A stretch of 64,000 nt of DNA from Paenibacillus sp. 37 (GCF_008386395.1 NZ_CP043761.1:4960001-5024000), one strand, 5' to 3'. Shown: positions 1 through 9,275, numbered from the stretch's first letter. Made by a program: numbers and translations. Notes: generated by a model not told the origin, from the sequence alone.

Positions 1-312
1 GGCGAATACCGCAGCCAGAAGAACTGCCCCGGCCGCGGTATCCTTTGCCGCTTTTGCCAGCGGATGGATATGGGGGTGTGCCAAGTCAACCGCTGCCTCT
101 ACAGCCGTGTTCATCAATTCAGTCACCAGGACCAAAAAGACAGCGGTCAGCACAAACATCCAATCCGTTCTTGAGATTTTGAAAAAAAAGCCGGCTGCAC
201 ACATCAAAATAGCCACTCCCGTGTGAACTCTCACATTACGCTGAGTCCGCAACCCATATGCGATTCCTTCCGCAGCATTGCGGAATACCAGACCCCAGGA
301 GCGTCTTTTCAT
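1..312 (-). CDS. dgkA: Diacylglycerol/undecaprenol kinase, DgkA family (3' end cut by window)
   Basis: Membrane lipid kinase family that, in Gram-positive bacteria, mainly phosphorylates undecaprenol to recycle the cell-wall lipid carrier. The first 104 residues are present. They begin MKRRSWGLVFRNAAEGI, followed by two hydrophobic helices (about residues 34-45 and 50-64) and the family signature ELMNTAVEAAVDLA, where the Glu and Asn bind Mg-ATP. The reading frame is open to the left window edge, so the C-terminus is missing. The ATG shares one A with the TAA stop of ybeY (TAATG), which implies translational coupling. The ybeY-dgkA order is the usual one in Bacillales. Confidence 0.93.
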   Translation of the reverse strand, partial: MKRRSWGLVFRNAAEGIAYGLRTQRNVRVHTGVAILMCAAGFFFKISRTDWMFVLTAVFLVLVTELMNTAVEAAVDLAHPHIHPLAKAAKDTAAGAVLLAAVFA

Positions 313-809
313 TATCGTGTCAACCCGGCCTGGGCCAATACCGCTTCTTGTTTGCCCATCATTTCAGCCTCACTTGCTTCATCCTGATGGTCGTATCCGA
401 GCAGGTGCAAGAAACCATGGACAAACAGAAAACCAAGTTCACGTTCAAATGAGTGTCCATACTCTTCACTTTGCAGGATGGTCCGTGGTACGGAAATGAT
501 GATGTCTCCAAGAACATCCGGCATTTCTTCCATTTCTTCATCTTCGTCCAGCTCATAGATAATATCTAGTTCTTCATCCACCGTTTCGTTCATCGCAAAA
601 GACAGTACATCCGTAGGACGGTCAATGCCGCGATAATCACGGTTCAACTCATGGATCTGCTCATCATTCACAAAAGTCAGAGCCACTTCTCCGTCTGCAA
701 CACCTTCCGCTTCTCCAGCTAGATTTAGCAACTGTTCCAGCATTGCAATCATCGGTTCTGTAATTTCTTTATCCTGTTGTTCATTATTCCATGCCAGGTT
801 AAGACTCAT
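312..809 (-). CDS. ybeY: Endoribonuclease YbeY (rRNA maturation factor)
   Basis: Zinc-dependent single-strand endoribonuclease acting in 16S rRNA 3' end maturation and ribosome quality control. The 165-residue protein has the UPF0054 metal site HGFLHLLGYDH, whose three zinc-binding histidines fall at about residues 131, 135 and 141. An acidic stretch (about residues 78-92, DELDIIYELDEDEEMEE) precedes it. The start MSLNLAW has an AGGAG ribosome-binding site about 10 bases upstream. The gene is coupled to dgkA downstream. Unusually, about 220 bases containing a terminal-inverted-repeat element separate it from pgpH, whereas these genes usually lie closer together. Confidence 0.96.
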   Translation of the reverse strand: MSLNLAWNNEQQDKEITEPMIAMLEQLLNLAGEAEGVADGEVALTFVNDEQIHELNRDYRGIDRPTDVLSFAMNETVDEELDIIYELDEDEEMEEMPDVLGDIIISVPRTILQSEEYGHSFERELGFLFVHGFLHLLGYDHQDEASEAEMMGKQEAVLAQAGLTR

Positions 810-831
810 TCTTTCATAACTCCTGTCTACT

Positions 832-1024
832 AATATTAGAGGTTGTTCAAAAAGCCCTCTTTTGATTACGAAGGATGCCTAGGGGCATCCTCAGCATCGA
901 ATATGGAATTCAGCCGAAATGTCCGTTGATCACGTAGTTTTCCCTACGCTCCGCTACTCCATTTCTAGCTTCATCCCATCTTCTCGGTACTGAAAACCGA
1001 CCTTTTTGAACACGAACTATTATT
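832..1024 (-). repeat. Family 1 interspersed element, copy 1 (long form, about 190 bp)
   Basis: A non-coding element between pgpH and ybeY. It is bounded by an 11-base perfect inverted repeat, TGTTCAAAAAG at 844-854 and its complement at 1002-1012. Similarity between the two ends extends outward imperfectly to a TAATA motif at each side. An internal hairpin, AGGATGCC-TAGG-GGCATCCT, lies at 872-891. The same sequence occurs inverted at 13864-14001 but lacks an internal part (about 921-985). No reading frame of note is present, which suggests a non-autonomous miniature element. Confidence 0.7.
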
Positions 1025-1027
1025 GAA

Positions 1028-3277
1028 TTAGCCTGCTTCGGGTGAAGTGGGCTTTGGTTTCTTAATCTCCTCCGGATATTCTATCCTGGAGTGGAAGATA
1101 CCCATCACCGTTTCCTTCAATGTTCTGGCGACGATATCCAGTTCACGCATTGTAAGGTCACAATCATTGAATTGATGATCGTCCAATCGTCCTTTAATAA
1201 TCTTCTCAATCATGGACTCCACTTGCTCCACGGTCGGTTTGCGCAAAGATCTCACAGCAGCCTCTACACTATCAGCAATGCCAACAATAGCCGATTCCTT
1301 GGACTGAGCCTTCGGCCCAGGGTAACGGAAATCTTCTTCCGTGAAATCAGGCTCAACGCCTGCTTCTTCCGCCTGGCGCAGTGCTTTGTGATAGAAATAG
1401 TGGAGAAATGTCGTGCCGTGATGCTGTTCCGCAATATCCCGAATAGGTCTGGGCAGCTTGTAATCCTTCTGCATTTCCACCCCATCGCGCGCATGGGCAA
1501 CGATAATGGATTTGCTCAGTTTGGGATCAATTGAATCATGCGGATTCTCCATATTGTTTTGATTTTCAATAAAATAGATGGGCCGCTTTGTCTTGCCAAT
1601 ATCATGATAATACGAACCCACTCGGCAGAGCAATCCGTTAGCTCCTATGGCTTCTGCTGCTGCTTCGGACAGATTACCTACCATAACGCTGTGATGATAG
1701 GTACCCGGTGTCTCCGTCAGCAACTTGCGAAGAAGCGGATGGTTCGGATTAGATAGTTCTACCAGTTTGAGCGCTGACAAAATGCCAAATGAAGTTTCGA
1801 AAAATGGCATCAGCCCAATGACCAGTATGGCAGTCAGCACTCCACCAGCAAATGCAAACCCAACGCCATACAGTGTCGTAGTTCGATTCCAATCGCCCGA
1901 GTCAATCAAAGCCAGGGTGAAAACGGCTATGGACCCGAACAGACAGACCATAATGGCCCCTTTCAGGATCGTTGATCGCTGGCTAGCCTTATGAGTTGCG
2001 AAGATCGCAACAAATGAAACTAATACAGCGAAGAAACCCAGTTCGAAGTCAAAAAGTTGACCCTGATGCGTATTCAAAATAATGCTGGACAACATACCGA
2101 TCAAAATCGAACATACAAAGGCAAGCGACGTATCCAGCAAGAGCGCAATTAACATCGCTCCTACCGCAACAGGTGCAAGGAAGCCAACATAAGACCTCTC
2201 ATTGGTCTGGATAATCGCCGTCACATGCATAACCACAATCGTAATAATAAAAATGAGAACAAGCATCAACAGCTGGGCATTATTATACTTAAAATGTGTT
2301 CCGCTGCCTTGCTGAATATACATCAGAATGGCTGCTGACAACAGGCAGGAAAACATAAGAAGCCCAAGCTGCGGCCAGTAGTTCACTTCATTTTTCAGCA
2401 AATCATTTTCATCCAGCAAAGTATACATCTCCGGAGTGATCATCTCACCCTTGGCAACTAATGTGTCCCCTTGCTTGATAAAGACGGTTTGCGTGTTCTC
2501 ACGCGCCTGTACTTTAGCTTCCTTGGTTCCCTCTTCATCGTAGAAACGGTTCGCTGTCACCACTAGGCGAGCAAGCTCTTGCACGACCTCACGTTGCGTT
2601 CGCTTACCAAGAGAGCTGACACTCACCATCTCAGCTACTTTGGCACGGGCAGTGGTTGCATCGCTGATCTGATCCGTCATTAACCGGGCAACAATATCCC
2701 TCGCAACCGGTTTCATCTCCTGGATATCATCCGATGTCAGACGCGAGATTTTGATGTAAGTTTCTTCGGGAATACGGTAGCTTTGCTCCTGTACCACATT
2801 TCTGATCTCTTCCAAAAGAGTCTCGGAGTATGTACCGGCTTTCCGATTATTATTGATATAGTTGGTCACAAAGTCCTTCTGGCGCTGCGGAATTTCATCC
2901 TTATAAATATCAATCTTGTCCTGACTTGAAATCTGATCATCCTGATTTAATCGATCTACACGGTCAAGCAGGGTAGTCATCAAATTTTCGTTTCGCAACT
3001 GGACAATCTGAAATATCGGCTGTACCCGTTCTGCAGCTTCTTCCTGTGCTTTGAGTGTGGCCTTGTTATTCGGAATCTGCATGGGCGCAGCAATATCCAC
3101 TTCACTCCGTGTACCTTCCTGAATATCATACCGCTCAGGGAGCAGCTTGGAAGCCAGACTCACGTAGAAAAGAATCACCAGAAACAAAAACAGAAGATAG
3201 CGTGCCCACACGCTATACTTCCATCCTGTAGCCTTATTCTGAAAAGATTTGCCTTTTGACGGTTCCTTCGAGGTCAC
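1028..3277 (-). CDS. pgpH: 7TM-HD domain cyclic-di-AMP phosphodiesterase, PgpH family (YqfF)
   Basis: Membrane hydrolase family that degrades c-di-AMP to pApA and thereby tunes osmotic and cell-wall homeostasis. I place the start at GTG 3277 (protein begins VTSKEPSKGK, 749 residues) because AAAGGG lies 10 bases upstream and longer forms would run back into phoH. Order of parts: N-terminal membrane helix (about residues 25-43), a long extracytoplasmic 7TMR-HDED domain, about seven helices, then a cytosolic HD domain with YYHDIGK at about residue 555 and further His/Asp ligands (HHSVM, AEQHHGT). It directly follows phoH with a 16-base gap. The C-terminus is Pro/Lys rich (KKPKPTSPEAG). Confidence 0.94.
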   Translation of the reverse strand: MTSKEPSKGKSFQNKATGWKYSVWARYLLFLFLVILFYVSLASKLLPERYDIQEGTRSEVDIAAPMQIPNNKATLKAQEEAAERVQPIFQIVQLRNENLMTTLLDRVDRLNQDDQISSQDKIDIYKDEIPQRQKDFVTNYINNNRKAGTYSETLLEEIRNVVQEQSYRIPEETYIKISRLTSDDIQEMKPVARDIVARLMTDQISDATTARAKVAEMVSVSSLGKRTQREVVQELARLVVTANRFYDEEGTKEAKVQARENTQTVFIKQGDTLVAKGEMITPEMYTLLDENDLLKNEVNYWPQLGLLMFSCLLSAAILMYIQQGSGTHFKYNNAQLLMLVLIFIITIVVMHVTAIIQTNERSYVGFLAPVAVGAMLIALLLDTSLAFVCSILIGMLSSIILNTHQGQLFDFELGFFAVLVSFVAIFATHKASQRSTILKGAIMVCLFGSIAVFTLALIDSGDWNRTTTLYGVGFAFAGGVLTAILVIGLMPFFETSFGILSALKLVELSNPNHPLLRKLLTETPGTYHHSVMVGNLSEAAAEAIGANGLLCRVGSYYHDIGKTKRPIYFIENQNNMENPHDSIDPKLSKSIIVAHARDGVEMQKDYKLPRPIRDIAEQHHGTTFLHYFYHKALRQAEEAGVEPDFTEEDFRYPGPKAQSKESAIVGIADSVEAAVRSLRKPTVEQVESMIEKIIKGRLDDHQFNDCDLTMRELDIVARTLKETVMGIFHSRIEYPEEIKKPKPTSPEAG

Positions 3278-3293
3278 TTTAGACAATCCCTTT

Positions 3294-4265
3294 CTATGCT
3301 TGATTTTCTGCGGCGTGGTTGTAAGCCACGATAATTTTCTGGACAAGGGAATGCCGGACAACATCTTGCTCGGCAAAATAGACAAATCCAATCTCGTTAA
3401 CTTCGTTCAAGATCGTATTCGCTTCCACAAGTCCGGATTTCTTACCACGCGGTAAATCAATCTGTGTCACGTCTCCGGTGATGACCATTTTGGAGCCAAA
3501 ACCAAGACGGGTTAGAAACATCTTCATCTGTTCCGGCGTTGTATTCTGTGCTTCATCCAGAATGATGAAGGAGTCATCCAGCGTACGCCCCCGCATATAG
3601 GCGAGTGGTGCGATTTCGATCAACCCTCGCTCCAGTGCCTTAGCGGTCTGTTCCTGTCCCATAACGTCATACAGGGCATCGTACAGTGGTCTCAGATACG
3701 GGTCTACCTTCTCCTGAAGATCACCTGGCAAAAATCCAAGACTCTCTCCTGCTTCAACAGCAGGCCGTGTGAGTACAATGCGTTTGACGCTGCCTTCTTT
3801 AATTGCAGCAACAGCCAGTACAACAGCAAGGTAGGTTTTACCCGTACCGGCAGGACCAATGCCAAATACAATATCACGTTTTTTAATTGTAGTTACATAG
3901 TGCTTCTGTCCAATGGTTTTAACACGGATTGGTTTACCTCGGTATGTCGTCGTAATCTCGCCCTTGAACAGATCCAATAGCTGGTCTGCCCGCATATCCT
4001 TGGCAAGTTCAATCGCATACTTCACATCTCTTTCAGTTAACACATATCCGTTGCGTATCAATTGCAGTAACACATCAAATAATTGTTCAAGCGATTCCAC
4101 TTGCTGTGCGTTGCCAAAAATCACAATCTCCGCTTCACGGGATGCAATCTGGGCAGGAATCTCGGATTCAATCAGTTTAAGAAAAGTATCTTGGGGTCCA
4201 AAAAGAGACTGACCCTCTCCCGCACTCTGGAGCGAGATTTGTATGCTGCGTGTTTGCTCTGACAA
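3294..4265 (-). CDS. phoH: PhoH-like ATPase
   Basis: Cytoplasmic P-loop ATPase of the PhoH family, related to the helicase domain of superfamily I enzymes; its substrate is thought to be RNA but is not settled. The 323-residue protein has Walker A GPAGTGKT at residues 137-144 and a Walker B-like stretch FIILDEAQN. The start is TTG at 4265 (SEQTRSIQ), 6 bases after the yqfD stop, with purine-rich sequence upstream. It sits in the conserved yqfC-yqfD-phoH-pgpH-ybeY order. Confidence 0.95.
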   Translation of the reverse strand: MSEQTRSIQISLQSAGEGQSLFGPQDTFLKLIESEIPAQIASREAEIVIFGNAQQVESLEQLFDVLLQLIRNGYVLTERDVKYAIELAKDMRADQLLDLFKGEITTTYRGKPIRVKTIGQKHYVTTIKKRDIVFGIGPAGTGKTYLAVVLAVAAIKEGSVKRIVLTRPAVEAGESLGFLPGDLQEKVDPYLRPLYDALYDVMGQEQTAKALERGLIEIAPLAYMRGRTLDDSFIILDEAQNTTPEQMKMFLTRLGFGSKMVITGDVTQIDLPRGKKSGLVEANTILNEVNEIGFVYFAEQDVVRHSLVQKIIVAYNHAAENQA

Positions 4266-4271
4266 ATATCC

Positions 4272-5465
4272 TCATTCTCCTTGACTATGGACTAGCGGAA
4301 GTTCCTCCGCAATGCTTTCTTCTACTTCAAATAAGACTTTCATATAAACTTTACCATTCTCTTTCTTCTCATGCAAAATTTTTTCACTTATAATTTTTGT
4401 GCCTTTACCGTTTTTGGCGATAATGTCGTTCCTTGCTCCTTCCAATCCTTTCGTTCTGGCCCATTCTATCGTCTGCTGTTCCTCATGCTCTCGGGTCTCC
4501 AGATCTTTCTCTGTCAGCCAACCCATCGGGAGTGTGAAGGATCGCCACGTCAATGGTCTGTGATTACTCTCGGTATCAAATGAACTGAACGGTGTACTAC
4601 CGTACCCCCACAGTTGGATCGCCCAATTCCCCAGCACCATGTAAAAACGTTCTTTGCTCTCACCTGTCATTGTATTATGTTTTTGCACCAGTGGAACCTC
4701 TACCTGATACTCACGCCACACCAGACCACGAACTTCACCTTTGGCAACGATGGTTTTGGTGTTCTCCTCATCCCCGAGAATCCCCGAGATCAATACCTGA
4801 CCCTTTTTGACACGCATGTCCTTCTGAACTACAGGGCGTCCCTGCTCCGCATAGATTTGAGTGACAACAGCATCTGACTTGCTAATCAGATGTCTAGGGT
4901 TCAGTAATGGTTCGCGCTTTGGTTGGGCAGATTCTACGACCTGAATGGTAATGGTTGTCCCCTCTTTGCTGACGCCAATCCAGGTTACATCCGGCAGAGC
5001 GAGTGCAAGCTGCCTGGAGAGCTTGTCTTGGCTTTCCAGACGGAACCCCCATTGGAAAGGATATATGCCCTCTTTCTTCGCTGCTGCGAGCACCTCGTCG
5101 GTGGGAATGGTGACGTTACCCTTGACCTCCACATCCCATACCATGGACGACAACGCAAACAAAGCTACCACAAAAAACAGCATCCCCCCAAGAAAGAACT
5201 TCCTCCGCAATAAACGGGCCGCAAAAAAGGGGAAACCGCTGCGATGGGTTACTTTCACCCTGCAGCCTGTCCGTTTCAACACAGGACGCAACCTGAAAAA
5301 ATGCGGCAGCAGAATGTTCATCTCTGCCACGCGTCCATCGTGAGCACGCAGGTTCCAAACTTCCAGTCCCTGCTCTGCCACCGTGTTAATTAATGTTTCA
5401 ATGTCTCCCCCAGTGACCGTGATTCGGACTGCTCCCCGCAGTTTATACAGACTGGGCTGCTTCAT
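4272..5465 (-). CDS. yqfD: Sporulation protein YqfD
   Basis: Membrane protein of the YqfD family, made in the mother cell during sporulation in Bacillus; its biochemical role is unknown. The 397-residue protein has an N-terminal domain of about 85 residues, one hydrophobic helix (about residues 91-108, FFLGGMLFFVVALFALSS), and a large predicted outside region with a POTRA-like start (VKGNVTIPTDEVLAAAK). The ATG overlaps the last four bases of yqfC (ATGA), so the two are translationally coupled. Confidence 0.93.
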   Translation of the reverse strand: MKQPSLYKLRGAVRITVTGGDIETLINTVAEQGLEVWNLRAHDGRVAEMNILLPHFFRLRPVLKRTGCRVKVTHRSGFPFFAARLLRRKFFLGGMLFFVVALFALSSMVWDVEVKGNVTIPTDEVLAAAKKEGIYPFQWGFRLESQDKLSRQLALALPDVTWIGVSKEGTTITIQVVESAQPKREPLLNPRHLISKSDAVVTQIYAEQGRPVVQKDMRVKKGQVLISGILGDEENTKTIVAKGEVRGLVWREYQVEVPLVQKHNTMTGESKERFYMVLGNWAIQLWGYGSTPFSSFDTESNHRPLTWRSFTLPMGWLTEKDLETREHEEQQTIEWARTKGLEGARNDIIAKNGKGTKIISEKILHEKKENGKVYMKVLFEVEESIAEELPLVHSQGE

Positions 5466-5755
5466 CCGTTCCCCTCCACTCCATTCATATGAATATCCAG
5501 AATCGTTCCTTCAACAGCTACTTCATCCGGCAAAATATTACGTATCACCAAGGCAGTTCCTTTGATCTCTAACTGGCCTTGGGAAAGAGCCAACACGATA
5601 CGATCCGGCGTGAAATGGATGACACCGCGATGATTCTCTATATACAGTTGCTTACTGCCGATCAGGGTTAACCGTGGCATATCATAAAGCACATCCTGCG
5701 GCAGATCCAACACTTCACTGGTCCATCTGCGCAGCTTGCGGCTGATCCGGGTCAT
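5462..5755 (-). CDS. yqfC: Sporulation protein YqfC
   Basis: Small (97 residues) protein of the YabP/YqfC family. Relatives are mother-cell sporulation proteins connected with spore coat or cortex assembly. Typical features are the N-terminal RRWTSEVLDLPQDVLYDMPRLTLIG and the IVIRNILPDEVAVEGTI-like region near the C-terminus (here LVIRNILPDE). It overlaps yqfD by 4 bases. A GGGGGAAG stretch precedes the ATG. Confidence 0.93.
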   Translation of the reverse strand: MTRISRKLRRWTSEVLDLPQDVLYDMPRLTLIGSKQLYIENHRGVIHFTPDRIVLALSQGQLEIKGTALVIRNILPDEVAVEGTILDIHMNGVEGNG

Positions 5756-5870
5756 TCGAAGGTCTTCCCCCTTCCTCTACAGTTCAACTTATGCGCAGAT
5801 TCATGAATTTATGAAAATTCCGGAGCGTGTTAGGTAGGAATGTTGAGAAAAAAGTGAAGAACACAGAAAA

Positions 5871-5908
5871 AGCCGTCTCTGGCGGCTTTTGGCTCACCAG
5901 AGACGGCT
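5871..5908 (-). terminator. Intrinsic terminator after the yqeZ-floA-yqfB-position transcript
   Basis: Complementary arms AGCCGTCTCTGG and CCAGAGACGGCT surround a 14-base loop. Read on the minus strand the stem is followed by TTTTTCTG. It ends the transcript coming from 5935-9081 and separates it from yqfC. Confidence 0.8.
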
Positions 5909-5934
5909 CTATTCCCGTCCAACAGCATAACTTA

Positions 5935-6534
5935 TTACAGTTTCCCTCTTGTACCAAACGGCTGCTTGGAACGGGGGGGACCCAGTACTTCTGCCCATAA
6001 TACACCTGTACGAATATCGGCAGGGCGAAGCGGAGATGCACCCGATTCATCGGTGTTGGGTATATCCCAACTGGAATCAGACACAACAGGTTTATTCGCA
6101 GAAGAGAAGCGATTTAATCTCTCTTGAATCAAGCGCTGCTGTTCTTCCATACCTCTCATCTGTGCCTCAAGTGAATTCTCCATGGCACTCATCGTGCCCT
6201 CACTTCTGTAGTCAGTTTCGGGGCGAGAAGATGCAGCAGGCTCTGAATACGGCTCATCATACTGATTCTTATATTGCACGTCATCATACCGATCGTCATA
6301 CTGTTCATCATAGCGGGGGTCTGCAGGTCCGGAAGACTGCTGCGGAGATGAATTGTCTCTTGAACGTTCATCCCGGCCTGAATCACCACTGCCTCCAAAT
6401 GTAGGCATCCCGTTGGCAGGACGCTTTTTGTTCGGATCAGCCGATTTGGCAGCTTTCCCCAAGAAGGAGAAGAGTGCAAAACCGATGACGGCCACAATAT
6501 ACAGATTATTAAAAATCCATTCAAATAGGCCCAT
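5935..6534 (-). CDS. Membrane-anchored, largely disordered protein at the yqfB position
   Basis: I do not recognise a characterised family. The 199-residue protein (start ATG 6534, chosen because AGGCGGTG lies at correct spacing) has one N-terminal helix (about residues 9-25, NLYIVAVIGFALFSFLG). A long low-complexity tail follows, rich in Asp, Ser, Arg, Tyr and Gln, with DDRYDDVQYKNQYDEPY-like repeats. A short helical stretch (MRGMEEQQRLIQERLNRF) and an ordered-looking end (ADIRTGVLWAEVLGPPRSKQPF) close it. It starts 13 bases after floA stops and shares its transcript and terminator. That context suggests a partner of the flotillin FloA or the NfeD protein in membrane microdomains, but this is inference. 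It is much longer than the small YqfB that I recall from B. subtilis. Confidence 0.75.
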   Translation of the reverse strand: MGLFEWIFNNLYIVAVIGFALFSFLGKAAKSADPNKKRPANGMPTFGGSGDSGRDERSRDNSSPQQSSGPADPRYDEQYDDRYDDVQYKNQYDEPYSEPAASSRPETDYRSEGTMSAMENSLEAQMRGMEEQQRLIQERLNRFSSANKPVVSDSSWDIPNTDESGASPLRPADIRTGVLWAEVLGPPRSKQPFGTRGKL

Positions 6535-6547
6535 ATGCACTCACCGC

Positions 6548-7558
6548 CTATCTTCCGTTTTTGGAATCACCCTGATCGTTGGAATTCGAACCTTCACCAG
6601 GTTTTCCTAATGTGTTGCGCATCTGAGTATCCGCTTCAATATTTTTGAGATTCATGTAATCCATAACACCAATTTTCCCACTACGTAAAGCCTCTGCCAT
6701 TGCAAGTGGTACTGCGGATTCAGACTCAACAACACGCGCTCTCATTTCCACAACGCGCGCTTTCATCTCTTGTTCTTGGGCTACAGCCATTGCACGACGC
6801 TCTTCTGCTTTCGCCTGAGCAATTCGCTTGTCAGCTTCTGCCTGCTCGGTTTGCAGGAATGCACCAATATTTTTACCAATATCCACGTCCGCAATATCAA
6901 TGGACAGGATCTCAAAGGCAGTTCCAGAATCCAGTCCTTTGGACAGGACTGTACGAGAGATCAGATCCGGATTTTCCAACACCACTTTATGCGTTTCTGC
7001 TGAACCGTTGGTACTTACGATCCCTTCACCAACACGGGCAATGATCGTCTCTTCACCGGCACCACCGACGAGTCGGTCAATATTCGCACGAACTGTAATT
7101 CTTGCTCGAACTTTAACTTCAATACCATCTTTTGCCACCGCAGATACAACAGGCGTTTCGATAACACGCGGGTTAACACTCATTTGGACCGCCTGTAATA
7201 CGTCACGACCAGCAAGGTCAATCGCAGCAGCACGTTCGAATTCAAGTGGAATGTTTGCACGCTGAGCAGCAATCAGAGCGTTTACAACACGGTCAACATT
7301 ACCACCCGCCAGAAAGTGACTTTCCAGTTGGTTCATGGTTAATTCAAGGCCCGCTTTTCTTGCTTTAATCAGTGGATTTACAATCCTGCTAGGTGTTACA
7401 CGTCTAAGTCTCATGGCTACCAGTGTAATGATACTAACACGGACACCGGATGCAATAGCTGAGATCCAGAGCATGACCGGGAAAAAGCTGAAAAATACGC
7501 TCAGTACGATAATCGCAACTACCGCAATGAGCAAAACCGTAATCATAGTTGGTTCCAT
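6548..7558 (-). CDS. floA: Flotillin-like protein FloA
   Basis: Bacterial flotillin (YqfA family) that organises functional membrane microdomains and affects membrane fluidity. The 336-residue protein has a hydrophobic N-terminus (about residues 5-45) without a cleavable signal. An SPFH-type domain follows, and then a heptad-like Ala/Glu/Arg-rich region ([31 protein letters not shown] in part) typical of flotillin oligomerisation. The start has GGAGG 9 bases upstream. It lies between the NfeD-type protease gene yqeZ and the yqfB-position gene, the usual flotillin-NfeD pairing. Confidence 0.96.
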   Translation of the reverse strand: MEPTMITVLLIAVVAIIVLSVFFSFFPVMLWISAIASGVRVSIITLVAMRLRRVTPSRIVNPLIKARKAGLELTMNQLESHFLAGGNVDRVVNALIAAQRANIPLEFERAAAIDLAGRDVLQAVQMSVNPRVIETPVVSAVAKDGIEVKVRARITVRANIDRLVGGAGEETIIARVGEGIVSTNGSAETHKVVLENPDLISRTVLSKGLDSGTAFEILSIDIADVDIGKNIGAFLQTEQAEADKRIAQAKAEERRAMAVAQEQEMKARVVEMRARVVESESAVPLAMAEALRSGKIGVMDYMNLKNIEADTQMRNTLGKPGEGSNSNDQGDSKNGR

Positions 7559-7719
7559 AGTAAAATTTCCTCCATTTGCAATTCAAATTTGATAAATACT
7601 TCAGAACAGTCATTCATCAATCCGCTGCTAAATTAAAGAATGCACCACCTCGCTGGCAGCTTCAGCGAAGTGGTTATGTACATTGCCGAAACGTTAATCC
7701 GCTTCGACAACAGAGCGGG

Positions 7720-9081
7720 TTACACCGGTAATGCCTGCTGAACCACAATCCGGGTGCCTTCCGCTTTAATCACAATAATCGGGGTATCAATGGGAATAAA
7801 GTCTCCATCCGATACAACATCAATTCGCTCACCCTCAAACATCGCTGTTCCAGAAGGTCGAAGCGGTGTAAGACTGATGCCTTGTAGTCCAATCAACTCT
7901 TTACGCTCGGTAGCGGATGAGTATCCACGCTCAGCTGACAGACTGTCACTCAAAATGAATCGATTCCATATCCCTCGATCTTTAAACAGTACTGCAATAA
8001 TCGCAATCACTACCAATGCTGCTCCGAAAGCGATACCCAGGGAAACGAATGCGTCACTCGTATCATAAGCAGCCCTCACAACACCTGCAACAAGCGCAAT
8101 TGATCCCAGAATGCCCAAAATACCCATGCTTGGTATAAACATCTCCAGAATCATCAAGATGAGTCCAACAGTGAACAATACCCACGTCTCTGCTCCTGCA
8201 AAACCGGCAACGTAATTTCCTGAGAAGTACAGGACAAAACATACAATACCAACAATACCAGGTACTCCGAACCCAGGAACGATCAATTCAATGGCCACAC
8301 CTGCGATTCCGAGGAACAACAATATGGTCATGACAACCGGATTCGTAAGAAAGGATGAGATATTCTCTGCTGTCGTCCGTTCTACCTTAAATACATCATC
8401 CTGGCTGTAACCGAGCCACGTTGCCGCTTCTTCCGGTGTGTTGCTGATGTGGTCGGCATAACCAACTTTCAGCGCTTCTTCAGCCGAGAGAGCAATAATT
8501 TCACCTTTTTGCTTGGTTTTATTAATCTCTGGCATTTCAACAACCATGTTAACATCCGTCATTCCAGCTGCAATCTTGCCATCACGACCACTGATCTCAG
8601 CTGCTCCCTGCATTTTGCTTTTCCAGAACGCAACAAGCTTTGGATCCTCAACATGTTTACCCGTACTGTCCACCATTGCTGCCGCACCAATCATACTGCC
8701 TGGTGACATTACGATCTTATCTGCATTCAGAGCCAGAAAACTCCCGGCTGAAGCAGCATCTCCACGAACAAATGCAACAGTCTCAATCGGACTGTCCTTG
8801 ATCAGGGTACCCAATGCTTCTGCAGTGTCGACACGGCCTCCCGGCGTATTGATATCAAGAACGATCAGGCCAGCATTCATCTCTTCTGCTTGCTTGAACC
8901 CGCGTTCCATGAACTTGCCAAGTCCCTGCTCGATTGGTTTATCAACCGGAATAATATATACGGCACCACTCTTCTCAGCTGCATGCGCTGACGGTGATCC
9001 AATCCAGACAGGAAGCAACAGCGTCAGCAGCATTAAGAGCATCAATGGCCCCGTAAGCTTCTTCCGGCGCTTTCCCTTCAC
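7720..9081 (-). CDS. yqeZ: NfeD family membrane-bound serine protease (YqeZ)
   Basis: NfeD1b-type protein: a ClpP-like serine protease domain fused to a membrane domain and a soluble OB-fold. It works with flotillins in membrane stress resistance. The 453-residue protein has a signal-like N-terminus (about residues 10-33), the protease domain with DAASAGSFLAL (the Ser is the likely nucleophile, about residue 112), four to five membrane helices (about 245-375), and a C-terminal NfeD OB-like domain. The GTG start at 9081 has GGGGGGA 5 bases upstream. A near-ideal sigma-W promoter lies upstream, matching the sigma-W control known for this operon in B. subtilis. Confidence 0.93.
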   Translation of the reverse strand: MKGKRRKKLTGPLMLLMLLTLLLPVWIGSPSAHAAEKSGAVYIIPVDKPIEQGLGKFMERGFKQAEEMNAGLIVLDINTPGGRVDTAEALGTLIKDSPIETVAFVRGDAASAGSFLALNADKIVMSPGSMIGAAAMVDSTGKHVEDPKLVAFWKSKMQGAAEISGRDGKIAAGMTDVNMVVEMPEINKTKQKGEIIALSAEEALKVGYADHISNTPEEAATWLGYSQDDVFKVERTTAENISSFLTNPVVMTILLFLGIAGVAIELIVPGFGVPGIVGIVCFVLYFSGNYVAGFAGAETWVLFTVGLILMILEMFIPSMGILGILGSIALVAGVVRAAYDTSDAFVSLGIAFGAALVVIAIIAVLFKDRGIWNRFILSDSLSAERGYSSATERKELIGLQGISLTPLRPSGTAMFEGERIDVVSDGDFIPIDTPIIVIKAEGTRIVVQQALPV

Positions 9082-9133
9082 AATAGTCCCCCCTTTTCCA
9101 TTAATGTTATACTGTCCAGCTTATGGTATTTAT

Positions 9134-9159
9134 TACGTGCAATGCAACATTTCGTTTCA
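9134..9159 (-). promoter_or_regulatory. Sigma-W-type ECF promoter of the yqeZ-floA operon
   Basis: Minus strand TGAAAC (9154-9159), 16 bases, CGTA (9134-9137). This equals the sigma-W consensus of Bacillus in sequence and spacing. It lies about 50 bases before the GTG start of yqeZ. The B. subtilis yqeZ-yqfA-yqfB operon is a known sigma-W target. Confidence 0.82.
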
Positions 9160-9275
9160 AAATCTTAAAATTATATTTGAAAACTCGATCAATTGCAAGA
9201 ATAAAAATCCATAATAATATATATTAACCATTAAAAAGAAATTTCGTCATAACAAGGACATCATGCCAATGGAAA

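Noticed and set aside
832..1024. Family 1 element as a complete insertion sequence
   Set aside because: Less than 200 bases and no transposase frame.
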